15,845 nucleotides of DNA from Bacillota bacterium (GTDB lineage: Bacteria; Bacillota; Clostridia; Lachnospirales; Lachnospiraceae). The DNA is taken from positions 1 to 15,845 of the forward strand of contig JAFAEB010000285.1 in NCBI GenBank assembly GCA_023424235.1, given 5' to 3'. Positions 15,123 through 15,845 of the stretch are shown piece after piece. Positions within the stretch are counted from its first letter, which is position 1; the number at the start of each line of letters is the position of its first letter. The position numbers were made by a program, and so were the translations under genes. The notes below the pieces were generated by a model that was given only the letters and a program-made list of their open reading frames with translations, was not told the DNA's origin and did not search any database.

Positions 15123-15150
15123 TGGGGTGAAAGTAAAAAAACTTTCCCCA
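15123..15150 (-). promoter_or_regulatory. Stem-loop at the predicted start of the phosphatase-rlmH-asnA transcript
   Basis: TGGGG (15123-15127) pairs with CCCCA (15146-15150), and AAAGT (15130-15134) with ACTTT (15141-15145), with a 2-base bulge and a loop of six A. It overlaps the predicted transcription start (near 15146). It could be an operator, a 5' stabilising hairpin or a weak terminator for the upstream exporter genes. No T-run follows it on the minus strand. Confidence 0.45.
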
Positions 15151-15152
15151 TT

Positions 15153-15181
15153 ATTTTACCTACATTTGCAAGAAAATGCAA
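15153..15181 (-). promoter_or_regulatory. Promoter of the phosphatase-rlmH-asnA operon
   Basis: On the minus strand TTGCAT (15181-15176) and TAAAAT (15158-15153) are separated by 17 bases. The -35 lies within a tandem 10-base direct repeat, TGCAAGAAAA on the plus strand (15167-15176 and 15177-15186). The leader to the ATG at 15085 would be about 60 bases. It lies in the 112-base gap after the ThrE-type genes. Confidence 0.55.
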
Positions 15182-15197
15182 GAAAAGATTGATTTTT

Positions 15198-15623
15198 TTA
15201 ATTTTTCTGAAAGATTCTGAAAATAGTATCCATTATGAAAATAGCTAGTGCTATCATTCCTGCTACTTGAATAGTTTCACTAAAATAAAACATGGCTAAT
15301 GTATTATTATTCGTAATTAAATTATATGCAATACGATACATTCCTACCCCAGGTACTAAAGGTAAAATTCCTGATATTAAAAATAAAGTAACTGGTGCTT
15401 TAAAAATTCTTGCAAAACTATGAGAGATTAGAGCTACAACTAAGGCTGCAAAAAACATACTAGTAATCGTAGAGCTTCCAGCATATTTAAATATCAAATA
15501 AATAAACCACCCTATAGCACCAACGATTCCAGTATAGACAAGGAAATTCTTTGGTACACCAAATGTAATGGCTACCGACATAACTGCAAGAAATGCACCA
15601 ATAACTTGAATAAGCATCATCAT
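15198..15623 (-). CDS. ThrE/YjjB-type exporter small subunit (DUF3815)
   Basis: This 141-residue, very hydrophobic protein has about four to five membrane segments (roughly 3-25, 28-47, 54-72, 78-98 and 115-137). The conserved LFLISGILPLVPGVGMYRIAYN stretch (about 80-101) identifies the threonine/serine exporter ThrE C-terminal domain, known as YjjB when encoded separately. The ATG at 15623 follows GGAGG by 6-7 bases and overlaps the TGA of its partner gene (ATGA, 15620-15623), so the two subunits are translationally coupled. Relatives export threonine and serine in corynebacteria (fused ThrE) and succinate in E. coli (YjjPB). The substrate here is not decided by sequence. Confidence 0.88.
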   Translation of the reverse strand: MMMLIQVIGAFLAVMSVAITFGVPKNFLVYTGIVGAIGWFIYLIFKYAGSSTITSMFFAALVVALISHSFARIFKAPVTLFLISGILPLVPGVGMYRIAYNLITNNNTLAMFYFSETIQVAGMIALAIFIMDTIFRIFQKN

Positions 15624-15845
15624 AATATACCTCCACCTGCAACAAAGGAAAAGAACGCCATGCCGATACCAATACCAGAGGCAGTTAAGGCAGCTGATAC
15701 AAATGCTTCAATCGCTCGTCCACCACCAGATAAATAATCACCTTGTAGGGTATCACGTATCGCATTTGTAATAGCAACACCTGGTAATAAAGGCATCACC
15801 GAACCACCTATTAGTGTATCCATCTGTAAAGGTAAGCCTAGTACG
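15620..15845 (-). CDS. ThrE/YjjP-type exporter large subunit (DUF1212), C-terminal part only
   Basis: Only the last 74 residues lie in the window; the reading frame is open to the right edge. The stretch GGSVMPLLPGVAITNAIRDTLQGDYLSGGGRAIEAF is the conserved end of the YjjP/ThrE N-terminal domain, followed by a terminal hydrophobic helix. Note the PLLPGV motif shared with the small subunit (PLVPGV), a sign that the two halves are related. It is the first gene of the visible pair, and its stop overlaps the start of the small subunit. The start codon and promoter are outside the window. Confidence 0.88.
   Translation of the reverse strand, partial: VLGLPLQMDTLIGGSVMPLLPGVAITNAIRDTLQGDYLSGGGRAIEAFVSAALTASGIGIGMAFFSFVAGGGIL

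Noticed and set aside
1..15845. CRISPR array, tRNA or rRNA gene, insertion sequence, toxin-antitoxin pair
   Set aside because: No regularly spaced repeats, cloverleaf sequences, transposase motifs or small paired genes were seen on either strand.

Overview
The window is AT-rich, low-GC Firmicute DNA. Shine-Dalgarno sites are strong (AAGGAG/GGAGG types), GTG and TTG starts occur, and the gene set is a mosaic typical of clostridia: TrkA/TrkH, MntP, AsnA, RlmH and a split ThrE-type exporter. I would place it in Clostridia, probably Lachnospiraceae. That placement is inference from composition and gene content, not a database match. I see no rRNA, tRNA, CRISPR array, phage gene or insertion sequence. 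Every gene except mntP lies on the minus strand, so the operons read from right to left.

From left to right: 1-1944 is a polar amino-acid ABC importer (lipoprotein binding protein, TTG-started permease, GTG-started ATPase cut by the window edge). Its promoter has upstream A-tracts and an inverted-repeat leader. 2173-5836 holds two adjacent full-length ABC exporter half-transporters, probably a heterodimer. 5903-8453 is a three-gene unit: a YhbD-like MerR-type regulator followed by two bactofilin-type polymer-forming proteins, an arrangement known from Bacillus subtilis yhbD-bacE-bacF. Its promoter carries repeated operator-like boxes. 8527-8970 is a gene-poor spacer with a GC-rich hairpin and the trkH terminator. 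9011-11856 is the TrkA-TrkH potassium uptake pair. 12208-12789 is mntP, the manganese efflux pump and the only plus-strand gene. It converges on 13022-15085, an operon of a histidine-phosphatase-like protein, rlmH and asnA, with a large hairpin between the two. 15198-15845 holds a ThrE/YjjB-type small subunit and the C-terminal end of its partner.

The window is dominated by transport: amino-acid import, export by ABC and ThrE-type carriers, K+ uptake and Mn2+ efflux. The least explained part is the regulator-bactofilin-exporter stretch. The two exporter genes follow the bactofilin genes on the same strand, separated only by a hairpin that sits immediately before the exporter ribosome binding site, with no obvious promoter of their own. 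Whether the bactofilin scaffold and the exporter pair work together is the main open question here.
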